From CAIZGX01 sp044374295 (lineage in GTDB: Bacteria > Bacteroidota > Bacteroidia > Flavobacteriales_D > Sanyastnellaceae): DNA of 55,336 nt. The notes under the pieces are model-generated. The model did no database searches. It was given only the letters and a program-made list of their open reading frames with translations, and was not told where the DNA came from. Numbering within the stretch: the stretch's first letter is position 1; every line of letters starts with the position of its first letter. Of the stretch, positions 7,045 to 17,000 are shown in pieces. The stretch lies in NCBI GenBank assembly GCA_044374295.1, contig JBILOU010000006.1, positions 1-55,336 on the forward strand, given 5' to 3'. The translations under genes and the position numbers were made by a program.

Positions 7045-9021
7045 TTAAAGAACTCTGAAAACCGTTCTTCTGTTTTTTGCTTTTCCTTCCGGAGTGGCAT
7101 TCGATTCAATGGGTTGCGTTTCGCCGTATCCTTCCGATTCTATTCGGCTAGCAACAATTCCTTTCGATTCTAAATATGTTTTTACGCTGAGCGCTCTGGC
7201 TTGAGAAAGTTTCAAGTTGGCCGCTTCATCGCCGTCGCTATCGGTGTGTCCTTCAATACGAATGCGCATGGTTTGATTTTTCACAAGAAGCTCTATCAAC
7301 TTGGCCAATTCAATGTGCGATTCAGTTTCTAGATTCGAACTGTTGGTTTTGAAGAAAATGTTTTCGAGCACGATAGATGCGCCTGAATCCATTTTCTGTA
7401 ATGGCGCATCTTTGCGATAAGGTCGAGATGGAGTGAAATCGCGCAGAGAGAAATTCGAAGAATAGAAGAGGTAACTGTTCGCGCTAACATTCAATGCGTA
7501 GTCGTTTCCTGCTGGAAGGCAAACCAAGAAATATCCGTCTCTGCTTTTGTTCGAAAACGTTTCAGCTACAATTTCTCCGTTGCTCAAATTCAACAATTGT
7601 AATTTTCCGTCTAACGGTGCATTCGTTTTGCTGTCGAACACAAACCCTTCCACATAACTCACATAGCGCGGTCTTACGCTTTCAGGAAGCTCGAAAGAGT
7701 AAAGATCCAATCCGCCTTTTCCACCGTCGCGGTTACTTGCCATTAGCGCTATGCCGCCTTGCGCTGTAACTTGAATGGAGTTCTCATTCGCAGCGGTGTT
7801 GATTGGATATCCCAAATTCTCAGGCTTACTCCATGATCCGTCTTGTTGCAAGCGACTTACGAAAATGTCTAGTCCGCCCATGCCCGGATGTCCGTCTGAA
7901 GAGAAGTACAAGGTCTGTCCATCTGGATGAACGAACACGCTTTCTTCTCTTCCTTTGGTGTTAATAAATCCGGGAACCTTCGCAGGTTCGCTCCATTCGC
8001 CGGCCTCGTTGATTTGACTGAAGTAAATATTCGGATCCTCCACGGCTCCGCCTTTTCCTTTCTTTCCGCGAATGAAATACAACGTTGCACCATCGGCAGT
8101 TAAGCTCGGTTGTGTTTCCCAATAACTTGAATTGATACCAACTCCAAAGTTTTCAGCAGCGGTCCATCCGTTTGCCGTGCGAAGTGAATAAAACAAATCG
8201 CAACTTCCAAGACCGGTGCGGGTTTCGCCGTATTCATATCCGGGAAGTTCGCAGGCAGTGAACACGATTGTTTGCCCGTCGGCGCTTAATGTGGGAGCAC
8301 CTTCGTTGTAGAGTGTGTTGATTGATTTTACTGGAAGAGATGCGTTCCAACCTTCATTGAAGTTTTTCGTTTCAGTTCTTTCGCTCATGAAGAAGTCTTC
8401 GTGTTTGCCTTCAAACGCGCGCTTGTCGTTTAGTAAACGTGTGAACAGAAGTGTCTTCGTGTCGGCTGTGATACACGGAAAGTATTCGTCGTTTTCGGTG
8501 TTGATTTTATCTCCAAGGTTAATGGGGTTGAAGGGTACGGGATATTTGATGCTTTGCTTGGCGAAGACACAACTTTCAAGAATGAGCTGCGCACGGTAGT
8601 GCACGTTTGGGTTGGGCTTTGGCATCTTCGTGTAAGTGGTGATCGCTTGCTCGGCTTTGTCGTATTCGGCAACACTGAAATAGCATTCGCCCAACATGTA
8701 ATAGCCCATGGGGAAAATTGTGGCGTTGATGGAGAGTCCTTTCTCGAGCGGAGCAATTGCTTTCTGCATTTCATTTTTTTCTGCGTAGATCTGTCCCATG
8801 AGAAAATATGCTTCAGCGAATTGATCTTCACTTTGAAGCAAGTCTTCAAGAATAACAAGCGCGAGGCTGGAGTTGTATTGTCCGTATGCCGTAATGGCTT
8901 CTTCGTATTTCGAAATGGCGCGCTTGTTTTTAATGCTGTATTCCTTGTGCGGCTGGGCCAAACACGAATTCAACATAAATAGGAAGGAGAGTGAAACAAG
9001 CGAAGTAATTATTCTATTCAT
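7045..9021 (-). CDS. PorE-like lipoprotein: TPR, PD40 beta-propeller, OmpA-like domain
   Basis: The 658-residue protein has a lipoprotein signal (lipobox LNSC, Cys20), TPR repeats at about 35-150 (LEDLLQSEDQFAEAYFLMGQIYAE), a PD40/WD40-like propeller at about 170-450 (repeated TLYFSSDGHPGMGGLDIF-type blades), a small carboxypeptidase-regulatory-like fold (about 455-540) and a C-terminal OmpA domain with GHTDSDGDEAANLKLSQARA. This is the domain order of PorE (PG1058) of the type IX secretion system, which anchors the secretion complex to peptidoglycan. OmpA domains of this type bind diaminopimelate-containing peptidoglycan. A second protein of the same design is at 24621-26654. Which one, if either, is the true PorE is not decided. 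Confidence 0.88.
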   Translation of the reverse strand: MNRIITSLVSLSFLFMLNSCLAQPHKEYSIKNKRAISKYEEAITAYGQYNSSLALVILEDLLQSEDQFAEAYFLMGQIYAEKNEMQKAIAPLEKGLSINATIFPMGYYMLGECYFSVAEYDKAEQAITTYTKMPKPNPNVHYRAQLILESCVFAKQSIKYPVPFNPINLGDKINTENDEYFPCITADTKTLLFTRLLNDKRAFEGKHEDFFMSERTETKNFNEGWNASLPVKSINTLYNEGAPTLSADGQTIVFTACELPGYEYGETRTGLGSCDLFYSLRTANGWTAAENFGVGINSSYWETQPSLTADGATLYFIRGKKGKGGAVEDPNIYFSQINEAGEWSEPAKVPGFINTKGREESVFVHPDGQTLYFSSDGHPGMGGLDIFVSRLQQDGSWSKPENLGYPINTAANENSIQVTAQGGIALMASNRDGGKGGLDLYSFELPESVRPRYVSYVEGFVFDSKTNAPLDGKLQLLNLSNGEIVAETFSNKSRDGYFLVCLPAGNDYALNVSANSYLFYSSNFSLRDFTPSRPYRKDAPLQKMDSGASIVLENIFFKTNSSNLETESHIELAKLIELLVKNQTMRIRIEGHTDSDGDEAANLKLSQARALSVKTYLESKGIVASRIESEGYGETQPIESNATPEGKAKNRRTVFRVL

Positions 9022-9093
9022 AATCGTTTTGAGCGTTCTGTTCGTTGTTACGAAATTCTTTGAATTAATGGGTTAACCGCAGTTGCTTCGAAT

Positions 9094-9101
9094 TATTTTT
9101 G
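9094..9101 (+). promoter_or_regulatory. -7 promoter box TATTTTTG of the phosphoesterase gene
   Basis: TATTTTTG ends 4 nt before the ATG at 9106. A transcript starting about 5-7 nt downstream of the box would have almost no leader. Confidence 0.6.
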
Positions 9102-9105
9102 AACA

Positions 9106-9624
9106 ATGCAAATTGTTTTACTTTCCGACACACACGGTTACTTCGATGACCGATTGCAAGAACACTGCCGAAATGCCGATGAGATTTGGCATGCGGGAGA
9201 CATTGGGTCGGAAGAGATAGTGACTCAATTGGAATCAATGGGGAAAGTCACTCGAATTGTCTATGGAAATATCGACGATGCACGTGTTCGTTCCATGACG
9301 AATGAAGACTTGATTTTCGAAGTAGATGGGGTGCGTGTTTTTATGACGCATATAGGTGGAAGGCCGCCGACTTATCCGGCGCGTGTTTCGAAAATAATTC
9401 AAGATGAAAAAATAGATGTGTTCATTTGTGGACACTCGCACATTTGCTTAGCAGGAAAAAATCAGAGGCAGGGAAATCTTCACCTGAATCCTGGAGCCGC
9501 TGGCACGCATGGCTTTCACAAGGTGCGCACGCTCATGCGTTTTCAAATTCAAAAAGGAAAAATTAAGAATTTGGAAGTGGTAGAACTTGGGCCACGCGCA
9601 GTTCGAATCTCAGACGAGATTTAA
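9106..9624 (+). CDS. YfcE/MJ0936-type metallophosphoesterase
   Basis: This 172-residue protein is a small calcineurin-like phosphodiesterase. It shows the metal-binding motifs of the superfamily in order: SDTHGYFDD (D-x-H) at about 8-16, GD in HAGDIGSEE, GN in VYGNIDD, and the C-terminal GHSHICLAGK with H-x-H. Such proteins hydrolyse phosphodiester bonds with Mn or Ni bound at the dinuclear site; the natural substrate is usually unknown. A TATTTTTG box abuts the start codon. The 3' end overlaps the converging DivIC-like gene by 4 nt, so the two stop codons interlock. Confidence 0.9.
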   Translation: MQIVLLSDTHGYFDDRLQEHCRNADEIWHAGDIGSEEIVTQLESMGKVTRIVYGNIDDARVRSMTNEDLIFEVDGVRVFMTHIGGRPPTYPARVSKIIQDEKIDVFICGHSHICLAGKNQRQGNLHLNPGAAGTHGFHKVRTLMRFQIQKGKIKNLEVVELGPRAVRISDEI

Positions 9625-9911
9625 TTTTTTATTTTGAAGACGTACACGTCTTCGTTCGGCTTCTTCATGAAATATTCTTCACGCGCCAATTTTTCGAGTT
9701 CGAAGTTTTTCGCGTTAATTGCTTGAAGTTGTTCCTTGGCGCGTTGATTTTCTTTTTCAACTTGAACAGCTTGGTCGCGTAGTTTGTGCAACTCCCAACG
9801 AGATGAGATAATGAAAGGAATATCGATGTTGTTGATGAAAAGATTGTAAAGTACAAATAGCGCTAGGGTGAGTAGGTAGCGATTTTTGAAGACGAGCAAG
9901 ATCTTTTTCAT
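9621..9911 (-). CDS. FtsB/DivIC-type septum formation protein
   Basis: The 96-residue product has one N-terminal membrane segment (about residues 12-32, YLLTLALFVLYNLFINNIDI). A coiled coil follows (HKLRDQAVQVEKENQRAKEQLQ) and then a short C-terminal part with EKLAREEYFMKKPNEDVYVF. This is the layout of DivIC/FtsB proteins, which join the divisome and link it to septal wall synthesis. The AREEYFMKKPNE segment is a family hallmark. It is divergent from mutS2 and its stop codon overlaps that of the phosphoesterase gene. Confidence 0.88.
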   Translation of the reverse strand: MKKILLVFKNRYLLTLALFVLYNLFINNIDIPFIISSRWELHKLRDQAVQVEKENQRAKEQLQAINAKNFELEKLAREEYFMKKPNEDVYVFKIKN

Positions 9912-9993
9912 AAGTCTAATTTCGTGAATTTGTTGGAATCATTCGTATTGAATTCGATATGTTTCACACAGGACGGTGTTATTTTAGCCGCCC

Positions 9994-12090
9994 ATGAGGT
10001 ATTTCAACGAGCAACTGGTAACAGATCTTGAGTTTCAAGAGATTCGCAATGTGCTGTCTTCTTTCGCGAAGCAGCCCACTGCTGCTGCTGCATTGTTGGA
10101 ACTTTCTCCTTATGGAAATTTTGATTTGTGGAAATGGACCCTTGAGATCACACACGAGCTCAAGACCCTTTTGCAAAACGACATTGCCGTTCCAGCTTTG
10201 GATTTCAAGGAGTTTGGTGAAGAATTGAAATTGCTTCGTGTGAAAGATGCGGTGCTGGCGGAAGAAAGCTTCGCTAAAATTCTTCAGGGTATTCGAGTAA
10301 TTGGCTTGTTGAAGAAGATTCCTGAGGAAGTGCGCTTGTCGGTTCCGTGCTTGAACGAATTGATTCAAACCTGCGAATACACCGATGAGATAGAGATTGA
10401 AATCTTGAAGATCTTCGATGCGAAGTGGCTTGTCCGCGATGAAGCCTCAAATGACCTCTCCGATATTCGTCAGGAAATTGTTTCCAAACGAAGAGAGATT
10501 TCGAAGAATTTCATGAGAGTCATGAAAGATTGTCAAGGGAAAGGATTCCTCGGAGACACCGGCGAATCGTATTTGTTAGATCGAAGAGTGTTGAGTGTGT
10601 TGAGCGTTTATAAAAGGAAGGTGCCTGGGAATGTCCTTGGGACAAGTAAGACAGGTGTTTTGACCTACATAGAACCTGCGGTGAACACGCTTTTGAATTC
10701 ACAGTTGGAAATGTTGTTCGGCGATGAGCGCGCCGAGATACGCAAGATTCTTCAGCGCTTGACCAAGTATCTTTCTGGTCATGCAACTATGCTGAAGTCG
10801 GTGTTGGATACGCTCATGCGATTGGATAATATTCAGGCGCGCGTTCGCTTGGCCATTCTGATGGATGCGCAGAAGGTGCAGTTCGTTGCTGAGCCCATGG
10901 TAAAGCTGAACAAGGCTTTTCATCCGCTCTTGCTTTTGAAAAATGCAGAACGCGGAATGAAGACCATTCCGCAATCGTTGGAATTGAATGCGCAGCAGCG
11001 CATGATGGTTATTTCCGGTCCGAATGCCGGAGGGAAGAGTATTACGCTCAAGACAGTCGGACTTATTCAGCTCATTTGGGAATGTGCATTGCTCGTGCCC
11101 GCTGAAGAGTCGAGTGTGTTAAGTCGATTCGATTGCATACTCACTGACATTGGCGACAATCAAAGTATCGAGAATCAGCTTTCAACGTATTCGTATCGCT
11201 TGAAGCGCATGAAGTTTTTCTTGGATTCAGCGAATCGAAGATCATTGATCTTGTTAGATGAATTCGGAACAGGTTCTGATCCTGAATTGGGAGGTGCTTT
11301 GGCTGAAGTCTTCTTCGAAGAGTTGTATGCGAGAAAGTCATTCGGAGTAATTACCACACATTTTTCACCGATAAAAATCAAGGCTTCACAATTGCGAAAT
11401 GCGGTAAACGGATGTATGCTTTTCAATACGGAAACGCTTGAGCCAACTTATATTTTGAGTGTGGGAGAACCGGGCTCTTCGTTCACCTTCGAGGTGGCGA
11501 AGATGAATGGAATTCCAGAAGATTTGTTGGATCGTGCGAAGAAGAAATTGAGTAAGCAGAAAATTGAAATGGACAGTTTGCTTTCGGATTTACAACGTCA
11601 GAAATCAGAGTTGGAGCAGGGGATAGCAGCAGCAAGAAAGCAAGAGGCGAGTGCAAGAAAAGAGGAGCAGTCTTTTCAATCTAAATTGGAAAAACTTCAA
11701 GATAAATTAGACAAGCAGCATGTCACTTCCGAAAGAAATAACAAGTACATTATTTTAGGAAAGAAGGCCGATCAGTTGGTAGAAAAATTCAATCTTCGCG
11801 CGAAGAACAAAGATGTTTTGGAAGAGTTGAAGAAGTTTGTCGCAGTTGAAAAAACAGAGCGCGAAGAATCTCGAAAGAAGAAGAAAGTCCTAACCGAATC
11901 CAAAGCGAAAAAAGCGACCAAAGAAAAGGTAATTCAAGATCGAAAGAAGATGATTTCTGGTGCAACCGTTCGTCTAGAAAAAACGCAACAAGTCGGTGAG
12001 ATCTTGGAAGTAATAGGCGAAACTGCAACAGTTGCCTTTGGTGTGTTTAAGACGAAAGTTGAGTTAGGAAAACTGCTCTTGATTCGTTAG
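9994..12090 (+). CDS. MutS2-family ATPase lacking a C-terminal Smr domain
   Basis: The 698-residue protein carries the MutS core and ATPase: Walker A GPNAGGKS at 342-349, LLDEFGTGSDPELGGALAEV (Walker B/signature) at about 418-437, and TTHFSPIK. A long coiled-coil insertion follows (about 515-620, rich in Lys/Glu/Gln). Canonical MutS2 is about 780 residues and ends in an Smr nuclease domain; here the protein ends in a KOW-like segment (GEILEVIGETATVAFGVFKTKVELGKLLLIR) with no Smr. The stop overlaps the converging CCA-enzyme gene by 4 nt and no Smr remnant is visible downstream. MutS2 acts on recombination intermediates or collided ribosomes in other bacteria. A separate Smr protein is encoded at 46973-47566. 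Confidence 0.9.
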   Translation: MRYFNEQLVTDLEFQEIRNVLSSFAKQPTAAAALLELSPYGNFDLWKWTLEITHELKTLLQNDIAVPALDFKEFGEELKLLRVKDAVLAEESFAKILQGIRVIGLLKKIPEEVRLSVPCLNELIQTCEYTDEIEIEILKIFDAKWLVRDEASNDLSDIRQEIVSKRREISKNFMRVMKDCQGKGFLGDTGESYLLDRRVLSVLSVYKRKVPGNVLGTSKTGVLTYIEPAVNTLLNSQLEMLFGDERAEIRKILQRLTKYLSGHATMLKSVLDTLMRLDNIQARVRLAILMDAQKVQFVAEPMVKLNKAFHPLLLLKNAERGMKTIPQSLELNAQQRMMVISGPNAGGKSITLKTVGLIQLIWECALLVPAEESSVLSRFDCILTDIGDNQSIENQLSTYSYRLKRMKFFLDSANRRSLILLDEFGTGSDPELGGALAEVFFEELYARKSFGVITTHFSPIKIKASQLRNAVNGCMLFNTETLEPTYILSVGEPGSSFTFEVAKMNGIPEDLLDRAKKKLSKQKIEMDSLLSDLQRQKSELEQGIAAARKQEASARKEEQSFQSKLEKLQDKLDKQHVTSERNNKYIILGKKADQLVEKFNLRAKNKDVLEELKKFVAVEKTEREESRKKKKVLTESKAKKATKEKVIQDRKKMISGATVRLEKTQQVGEILEVIGETATVAFGVFKTKVELGKLLLIR

Positions 12091-13499
12091 TTCTTCGGCG
12101 TAAGATTCAATGCCTTCCCAAGCTCAATCATGTGAGCGAACGCTTCCTCGAAATTGTTCTGAATTTTACCGTCGAGAATCGCGTCTTTAATCGCATTTTT
12201 AATTTCACCTACTTCTTTACATGGCTGCAAATTGAATGTTTCCATTACCAATTCACCACTCACTGGAGGTTGGAAATTTCGAATACGATCTTTCTCTTCA
12301 AGCTCTACCAATTTCAACTTAACCTTTTCGTAATTCGCTAAATAGCGTTTCACTTTCGTTTCGTTTTTTGAGGTGATATCGGCTTGACACAACAACATCA
12401 AATCATCGATGTCATCACCCGCTTCAAACAACAACCTACGAACCGCCGAATCAGAGATTTCATCTTTCGTCAATGCAATGGGGCGCAGGTGAAGGGCGAC
12501 CAACTTCTGCACGTATTTCATTTGATGATCGAGCGGAAGTTTTAGGCGTTGAAATATCTTCGGAACCCAACGTGCTCCCACATCTTCATGTCCGTGAAAG
12601 GTCCATCCAATTCCTTCTTCAAAACGTTTGGTGTGAGGCTTTGCAATGTCGTGAAGCACTGCACCCCACAACAACCAGAGGTTATTCGTGTTTGCACGAA
12701 GGTTATCTACCACTTCAAGCGTGTGATAGAAATTGTCTTTGTGCGCGTTGTTGTTTCGCTTTTCTACCCCATGAAGTTTCACCATTTCAGGAAAGAATTG
12801 GTGAAGTAGTTCCGTATCGAAAAGAAGTTTCATTCCAACCGAAGGTTTCTTGGAAAGAAGAATCTTGTTGAATTCAACCATGATTCTTTCCACACTCACG
12901 ATTTCCAGTCGAGCTGCATTTTCTTTAATGGCCTCCAAACTTTTTTCTTCAATGGTGAAGTTCAACTGCGAGGCGAATCGCACAGCGCGCATCATGCGCA
13001 AAGGATCGTCGCTGTAAGTAATAGCAGGTTCGAGCGGGGTGCGAAGAATTTTATTTTCAAGATCGAGTAATCCGTTGAACGGATCAACCAACTCTCCGAA
13101 GGAATCTTCCTGAAGAGAGAGTGCCATGGCATTAACGGTGAAGTCTCTGCGCATTTGGTCGTCTTCCAAACTTCCTTTTTCCACATCAGGTTTTCTGCTG
13201 GTGGCGCGGTACGATTCTTTTCGAGCCGAAACGAATTCGACTTCGCTTCCTTTGTAGACGAAATGGGCCGTTCCGAAATTCGCGAAGATTGAAACACGTT
13301 TTACGTTAAGTAATTTGGCTGTTCGATTAGCTAACGCAGGACCATCGCCACTGGTAACAATGTCAATGTCTTTGTTTAATCGCTTTAGCATAAGGTCACG
13401 CACATAACCGCCAATGACGAATGCCTCGGCATTTTGTTCAACGGCCGCTTGTTGCACGGCTCGAAAGACGGTTTTTTGTAGATGACGGCTAAAGTTCAT
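12087..13499 (-). CDS. cca: CCA-adding enzyme / tRNA nucleotidyltransferase with HD domain
   Basis: The 470-residue protein has a class II nucleotidyltransferase head (FVIGGYVRDLMLKRLNKDIDIV with the metal-binding D-x-D, and RRDFTVNAMAL), an RNA-binding neck (TPLEPAITYSDDPLRMMRAVRFASQLNF) and an HD phosphohydrolase-like domain (LLWGAVLHDIAKPHT). It adds or repairs the 3' CCA of tRNAs, or is a poly(A) polymerase-type relative; CCA addition is favoured by the domain set. The ATG at 13499 is preferred over one 24 nt upstream because a TACCTTTG box lies between the two. The 3' end overlaps mutS2 by 4 nt. Confidence 0.92.
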   Translation of the reverse strand: MNFSRHLQKTVFRAVQQAAVEQNAEAFVIGGYVRDLMLKRLNKDIDIVTSGDGPALANRTAKLLNVKRVSIFANFGTAHFVYKGSEVEFVSARKESYRATSRKPDVEKGSLEDDQMRRDFTVNAMALSLQEDSFGELVDPFNGLLDLENKILRTPLEPAITYSDDPLRMMRAVRFASQLNFTIEEKSLEAIKENAARLEIVSVERIMVEFNKILLSKKPSVGMKLLFDTELLHQFFPEMVKLHGVEKRNNNAHKDNFYHTLEVVDNLRANTNNLWLLWGAVLHDIAKPHTKRFEEGIGWTFHGHEDVGARWVPKIFQRLKLPLDHQMKYVQKLVALHLRPIALTKDEISDSAVRRLLFEAGDDIDDLMLLCQADITSKNETKVKRYLANYEKVKLKLVELEEKDRIRNFQPPVSGELVMETFNLQPCKEVGEIKNAIKDAILDGKIQNNFEEAFAHMIELGKALNLTPKN

Positions 13500-13507
13500 T
13501 TGCGGCG

Positions 13508-13515
13508 CAAAGGTA
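13508..13515 (-). promoter_or_regulatory. -7 promoter box TACCTTTG of the CCA-enzyme gene
   Basis: Read on the minus strand the box is TACCTTTG, a perfect TAnnTTTG, 8 nt before the ATG at 13499. It lies downstream of the alternative ATG at 13523 and therefore decides the start. Confidence 0.7.
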
Positions 13516-13627
13516 CTTTTCAAAACTAGGAATCAGAAATATTTGTTTTGGAGGTTAAAAACGAGTGGAAAAGCAACTTCTTGAAGCCTATTTCAGTCTT
13601 ATATTGCGTACGCTAAACCTTAGTAAA

Positions 13628-14014
13628 ATGAAAAAAGTCCTAACCTTATTCTTGTTTGTTTTTTTTTGCGGCGCCTGTGTTTATGCACAGAATGCCCAAG
13701 TTACTTTTGGATCAACTACAAATTTCTCAATTGTTGAAGATGGATTTCATCCAGTGAAATTCCAGTTGACTGAAGGGTCCAATGCAAACGTAGAAGGGCT
13801 ATTGCAATATGTTCAGAAAAATCCAAAATACTTCAAGGTGCAAGTTGATGGAAATGAACTGACTTTAAATTTTGTTGAGGGTGTGCACTGGGGTGTTTGG
13901 ATGAAAGTCTTCGGAGCCATGGAGGTTTCGCAGATAGAGATTCGCGAGGCCAATCAAAATCTGGTTGTAGCACCAATGGATTTCCTCCGTTATTTTCATT
14001 TGATTAATCAATAA
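13628..14014 (+). CDS. Small secreted protein of unknown function
   Basis: From the ATG at 13628 the product has 128 residues with a clear signal peptide (KKVLTLFLFVFFCGACVYAQ). The mature part of about 105 residues contains TFGSTTNFSIVEDGFHPVKFQL and VHWGVWMKVFGAMEVSQIEIRE. I do not recognise a family. A longer frame begins at 13565, but the signal peptide begins at 13628 and a TATATTG promoter-like element at 13600-13606 lies between. It is 19 nt before the large T9SS protein gene, so co-transcription is likely. Confidence 0.8.
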   Translation: MKKVLTLFLFVFFCGACVYAQNAQVTFGSTTNFSIVEDGFHPVKFQLTEGSNANVEGLLQYVQKNPKYFKVQVDGNELTLNFVEGVHWGVWMKVFGAMEVSQIEIREANQNLVVAPMDFLRYFHLINQ

Positions 14015-14033
14015 TCTTTTCAAAGCATTCTTC

Positions 14034-17000
14034 ATGAGAGCACTTTATCTGTTCATGTTTTTGACATTGCTATCTGCTGCTAGTCAAGCACAAATCTTTT
14101 CTTGTCCAACTTGCGCAGGTTCGGCAGCAACGAGTTATACCAATGATCAGCCTAACGATTCCATATTTTTCGTTTGCGATGGGAATACGGCAGATTTAAT
14201 TGCGACATCACCAGTAAGTGTGGTTGGCCTTTACAACTACACTTGGCAGTACTTTAATCCGTTCACTGGTACATGGGACTTTTTCTTTACGGCACCTTTG
14301 GTATTGAGTCCGCAAAGTTTATCGGGTGTCGGTCCGGGTGGATACCGCGTTGTGATTACAGATGCGTTCGATACATTCATGGGAGCTGATGTGGCTTGGG
14401 TTTCTTCGGTGACGGAAGCAACTACTGTTGATGTAGCGGCTATACCCGGAGGCTGCGGTGGCACTTTGAATTTAAGTGCATTGGTGAATCCTGGTTCTGC
14501 TACTCCATATTACAACTCTCCTGCGGATTTATCATCACCGGTAATTGTTGGACCTTCAACGAACATTAATATTTGCATTATGGGGAATCACACGTTCAAT
14601 AGTGATATGACTTTTGCTTTGATAGGCCCAGCTTCATGTGGAAGTCCAATTGTTGTTTTGAGTCCTTACAGTAGCTCAATGGGACAAGCTGTCAATTGTA
14701 ATGGTGCAGACAATTTTTCGAATCTTTGTTTCACTAATCAAAGCACGAATTCATTCAATATTTGTGCAGCAGGCGGGAATATGACCGGAAGTTTTGGTGC
14801 TTACGGTCTGGGTGCTGGAACGCCAATAAACTGGTCTGCCCTGAATGGTTGCGATGCCACTCAAGGTCCATGGACTCTGAGCGTTCAGGATTGTTATTCA
14901 ACAGATGCAGGAACAATTTTGCCTTCAACCTCTTTAACTATAACAGGTGCAAATGGATTGGGCGCACCTACGACTGTTACGTTCTCACCTGCAGCTGCAA
15001 CGCCAATTGCAGACGGTGTTTGCGCGCAGTTGGGTGGTTTCAATGCTGGGTGCTGCTCAACAACGAATATTCCTTTGAACTTACCAGCGGCCTCCACAAC
15101 CGCGCTTCCAATGAATTTGAACTATACATGGACAGCTAATCCTGCTGGTCCAGTAATCACTGTTGCTTCCGGAGTTGTTCCGGCTTCAGGTATTATCACG
15201 GCAACTGTTCCCGCTCCTACACAAGATACCCAATTTACATTGACACTCTCGGGCATGCAAGCGTATGCCGAATGTGGAGGTTCTTCGAGCGACACCGAAC
15301 TATACGACAATCAAGCGAGCACACCTGTAACCGTTACAAACCCAGGTCCGTTGTGCGTAACAGCAAGTCCAGTTACTTTAACGCCTTCTATTGCCGGAGG
15401 AACCTGGACGGGCACGGGAGTGAATGCTGCAACAGGAGTTTTTAATCCGACAACGGCGGGAGTAGGATCTTGGACCGTGAATTATTCAACAGGTGGAGCT
15501 TGTCCAAATACAGGTTCAACAACCATTCAAGTGCAAGCTGCATCTGCTTCAGTTATTACAGCTCCAACCACCCTGTGTTCAAATGCTATGCCTGTTACGT
15601 TGACTGCAAATAGCGCAGGAGGTACTTGGAGCGGAACGGGAGTTAGCGCGTCAGGACTATTCACCCCTTCAGGAGCCGTGGGGACTCAAACTATAACTTA
15701 TACCCCAGCTTCAGGACAATGTTATTCGGCTGGAACAGCCACTATTCAAGTGATTCAAACACCAACGGTATCTGTTACAGACGTTGGTCCTGTTTGTTTG
15801 AATAGCCCTCCATTTACACTTACTTGCAGCACGGGAAGTGCATTTTGGAGTGGACCAGGAGTTAGCCCCTCAGGAATGTTTAACCCGAGTATCGCGGGTC
15901 CAGGTGTTGTCTCTATTACATGCACTGCCGGCGGTCAATGTCCAGCAAGCGATAATACACTCCTTACTGTTGTGGCTCCAGTAACTCCAGTTATTACAGC
16001 TCCAACGCAAATTTGTGTTTCATCCAGTCCAGAAATACTTACTGCTGATTTGGCGGGTGGAAGTTGGTCAGGCCCAGGTGTTTCGCCTTCGGGTAATTTC
16101 AATCCGAGTATTGCAGGAGTGGGTGGTCCGTACACCATCACCTATACCTTGAACGACGTTTGTTCGTCAGCGTCATCCGCTCCAATCACAGTTATTGATC
16201 AGCCAATTGTCACCATTGCAGATTTACCTGGACCATTGTGCTCGAACGGTACTTCGGTTAATCTTACGGCATCATTGCCAGGAGGTTCTTGGTCGGGCGT
16301 TGGAGTGAATACGGTAACGGGTGTGTTCTCTCCATCTTCAGCGACCAATGGTCCGAACACGATTATATATACAATAGGTGGAGTTTGTCCATCAACAGAC
16401 AACACGCTGATTAACGTAGTGGCCGCACCTTCCGTGAGCATCACTCCAAACACTCCGTTTTGTTTGAACTCTCTGAATACCACTTTAACCGCGAATCAAA
16501 CAGGTGGAACGTGGTCAGGAATTGGAATCATAGACCCATTAACCGGTTCATTCTCTCCGAGTATTGCGGGTGTTGGACCAACTGCGATTACCTACACCTT
16601 TACTTCTGCGCCCTGCACCGGTACTGCAACAAGTAATGTGATTGTTAATCCGCTTCCTGTTGTTTCAGCTGGAAATGATGCTGTAATTTGTTCAGGTGCT
16701 TCAACCGCATTGCAAGCAACGGGTGCTTCAACATATCAGTGGAGTATCAATGGAGGCGCTGCTGTTGGATTGAACAATCCGAATATTTCGAACCCTTCTG
16801 CATCGCCAATAACAACAACGACCTATAGTGTTTTAGGTGTCGATGCAAACGGATGTACCAATGTAGATCAAGTGCAAGTTTCTGTGAATGCCTTACCAAC
16901 AGTTAATGCTGGAGCAAACGCTTCTATTTGTCCGGGCATACCAACAACCCTTGGGGCCACCGGCGCTTCAACCTACGCTTGGTCTCCTTCAACTGGATTA

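Noticed and set aside
9994..12090. MutS2 truncated by a recent frameshift
   Set aside because: No Smr-coding remnant follows in any frame; the stop interlocks with the converging cca gene and the C-terminal segment is well formed, as in other Smr-less family members.
13499..13523. Upstream ATG for the CCA enzyme at 13523
   Set aside because: A consensus -7 box (13508-13515, minus) lies downstream of it, so the transcript probably does not contain it.
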